From: a virus
DNA: 31,961 bases
Strand: one strand, 5' to 3'
IMG/VR virus record: IMGVR_UViG_3300050138_000259
Coordinates: 1-31,961 of that record
The translations under genes and the position numbers were made by a program. The notes under the pieces are model-generated. The model did not search any database and was not told the origin of the DNA. It saw nothing but the letters and a program-made list of their open reading frames with translations. This document shows positions 31,807-31,961 of the stretch, in pieces (position 1 is the first letter of the stretch; every line of letters begins with the position of its first letter).

Positions 31807-31961
31807 GTGGCACACCACAAGCGCAAGATCGCTGGAGAGCTGTGCGTCCTCTACCACGAGGCGATCCGCGGCGAGGTCGCCAAGGCCACCAAGGGTGGGC
31901 GCTCAATGACGTCGCGCGAGCTGGACGACGTCGACAAGCCGACCCGTAAGGCGTTCCTCGC
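31807..31961 (+). CDS. Unknown protein, N-terminal part only
   Basis: A GTG at 31807, with GGAG about 10 bases upstream, opens a frame that runs off the right edge. The visible 51 residues begin MAHHKRKIAGELCVLYHEAI and continue with a charged, helical segment (SRELDDVDKPTRKAFL). I do not recognise it. It follows the helicase gene after a 194-base non-coding stretch that holds an inverted repeat and two competing hairpins, so its expression may be controlled there. Confidence 0.6.
   Translation, partial: MAHHKRKIAGELCVLYHEAIRGEVAKATKGGRSMTSRELDDVDKPTRKAFL

Noticed and set aside
1-31961. tRNA genes, integrase and attachment sites
   Set aside because: I looked for cloverleaf-like T-arm motifs, tyrosine or serine recombinase motifs and flanking direct repeats and saw none. 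A tRNA-finding program and a whole-genome view would be needed to exclude them fully.

Overview
The window looks like part of the genome of a large contractile-tailed bacteriophage (myovirus type) with GC-rich DNA, roughly 60% by eye. Nearly all genes lie on the + strand and are tightly packed, with ATGA, GTGA and TAATG start/stop overlaps, which indicates long co-transcribed and translationally coupled virion operons. More than 30 kb of mostly tail and accessory virion genes implies a genome well beyond the 30-50 kb of simple temperate myophages. The host cannot be named from this sequence. I saw no integrase, att site, terminase, capsid, tRNA or CRISPR array.

Layout. (1) 1-3438: the end of an unknown structural gene, then tail sheath, tail tube and a two-frame tail assembly chaperone pair that probably uses a +1 programmed frameshift. 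(2) 3438-16927: the tape measure protein carrying a lytic transglycosylase domain, then a baseplate set: hub (gp27/gpD-like), spike (gp5/gpV-like OB fold), an Ala-rich helper, a LysM plus gp25-like wedge fusion, a gpJ-like wedge, several appendage proteins (one with two bacterial Ig-like domains) and another wedge-like protein. (3) 16965-18578: a tail-fibre-like protein with a lectin-like C-terminus. (4) 18575-19204, minus strand: a cargo ('moron') gene joining a ribbon-helix-helix DNA-binding domain to a lipoprotein-like export segment. It has its own promoter containing a repeated operator-like site. (5) 19337-21887: small genes, including a coiled-coil protein with a C-terminal membrane anchor (holin-accessory-like), a zinc-knuckle protein and unknowns. 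(6) 21884-26402: four tandem, mutually related virion-type proteins. (7) 26402-29642: an acidic protein built from about 18 repeats averaging 33 residues, a BppU-N-like protein and another small protein. (8) 29605-31961: a minus-strand HNH homing endonuclease, a UvsW-like helicase, a structured non-coding stretch and the start of an unknown gene.

How the parts fit: sheath, tube, chaperones, tape measure and baseplate genes follow the order of tail assembly in myophages. The fibre, Ig-like and four-paralogue genes probably make the outer, host-contacting decoration. The helicase marks the switch to DNA-metabolism genes. The points most worth a second look are the RHH-lipoprotein cargo gene and its promoter, the 33-residue repeat protein, the four-paralogue array, the non-canonical chaperone frameshift, and the inverted repeat plus competing hairpins after the helicase gene.
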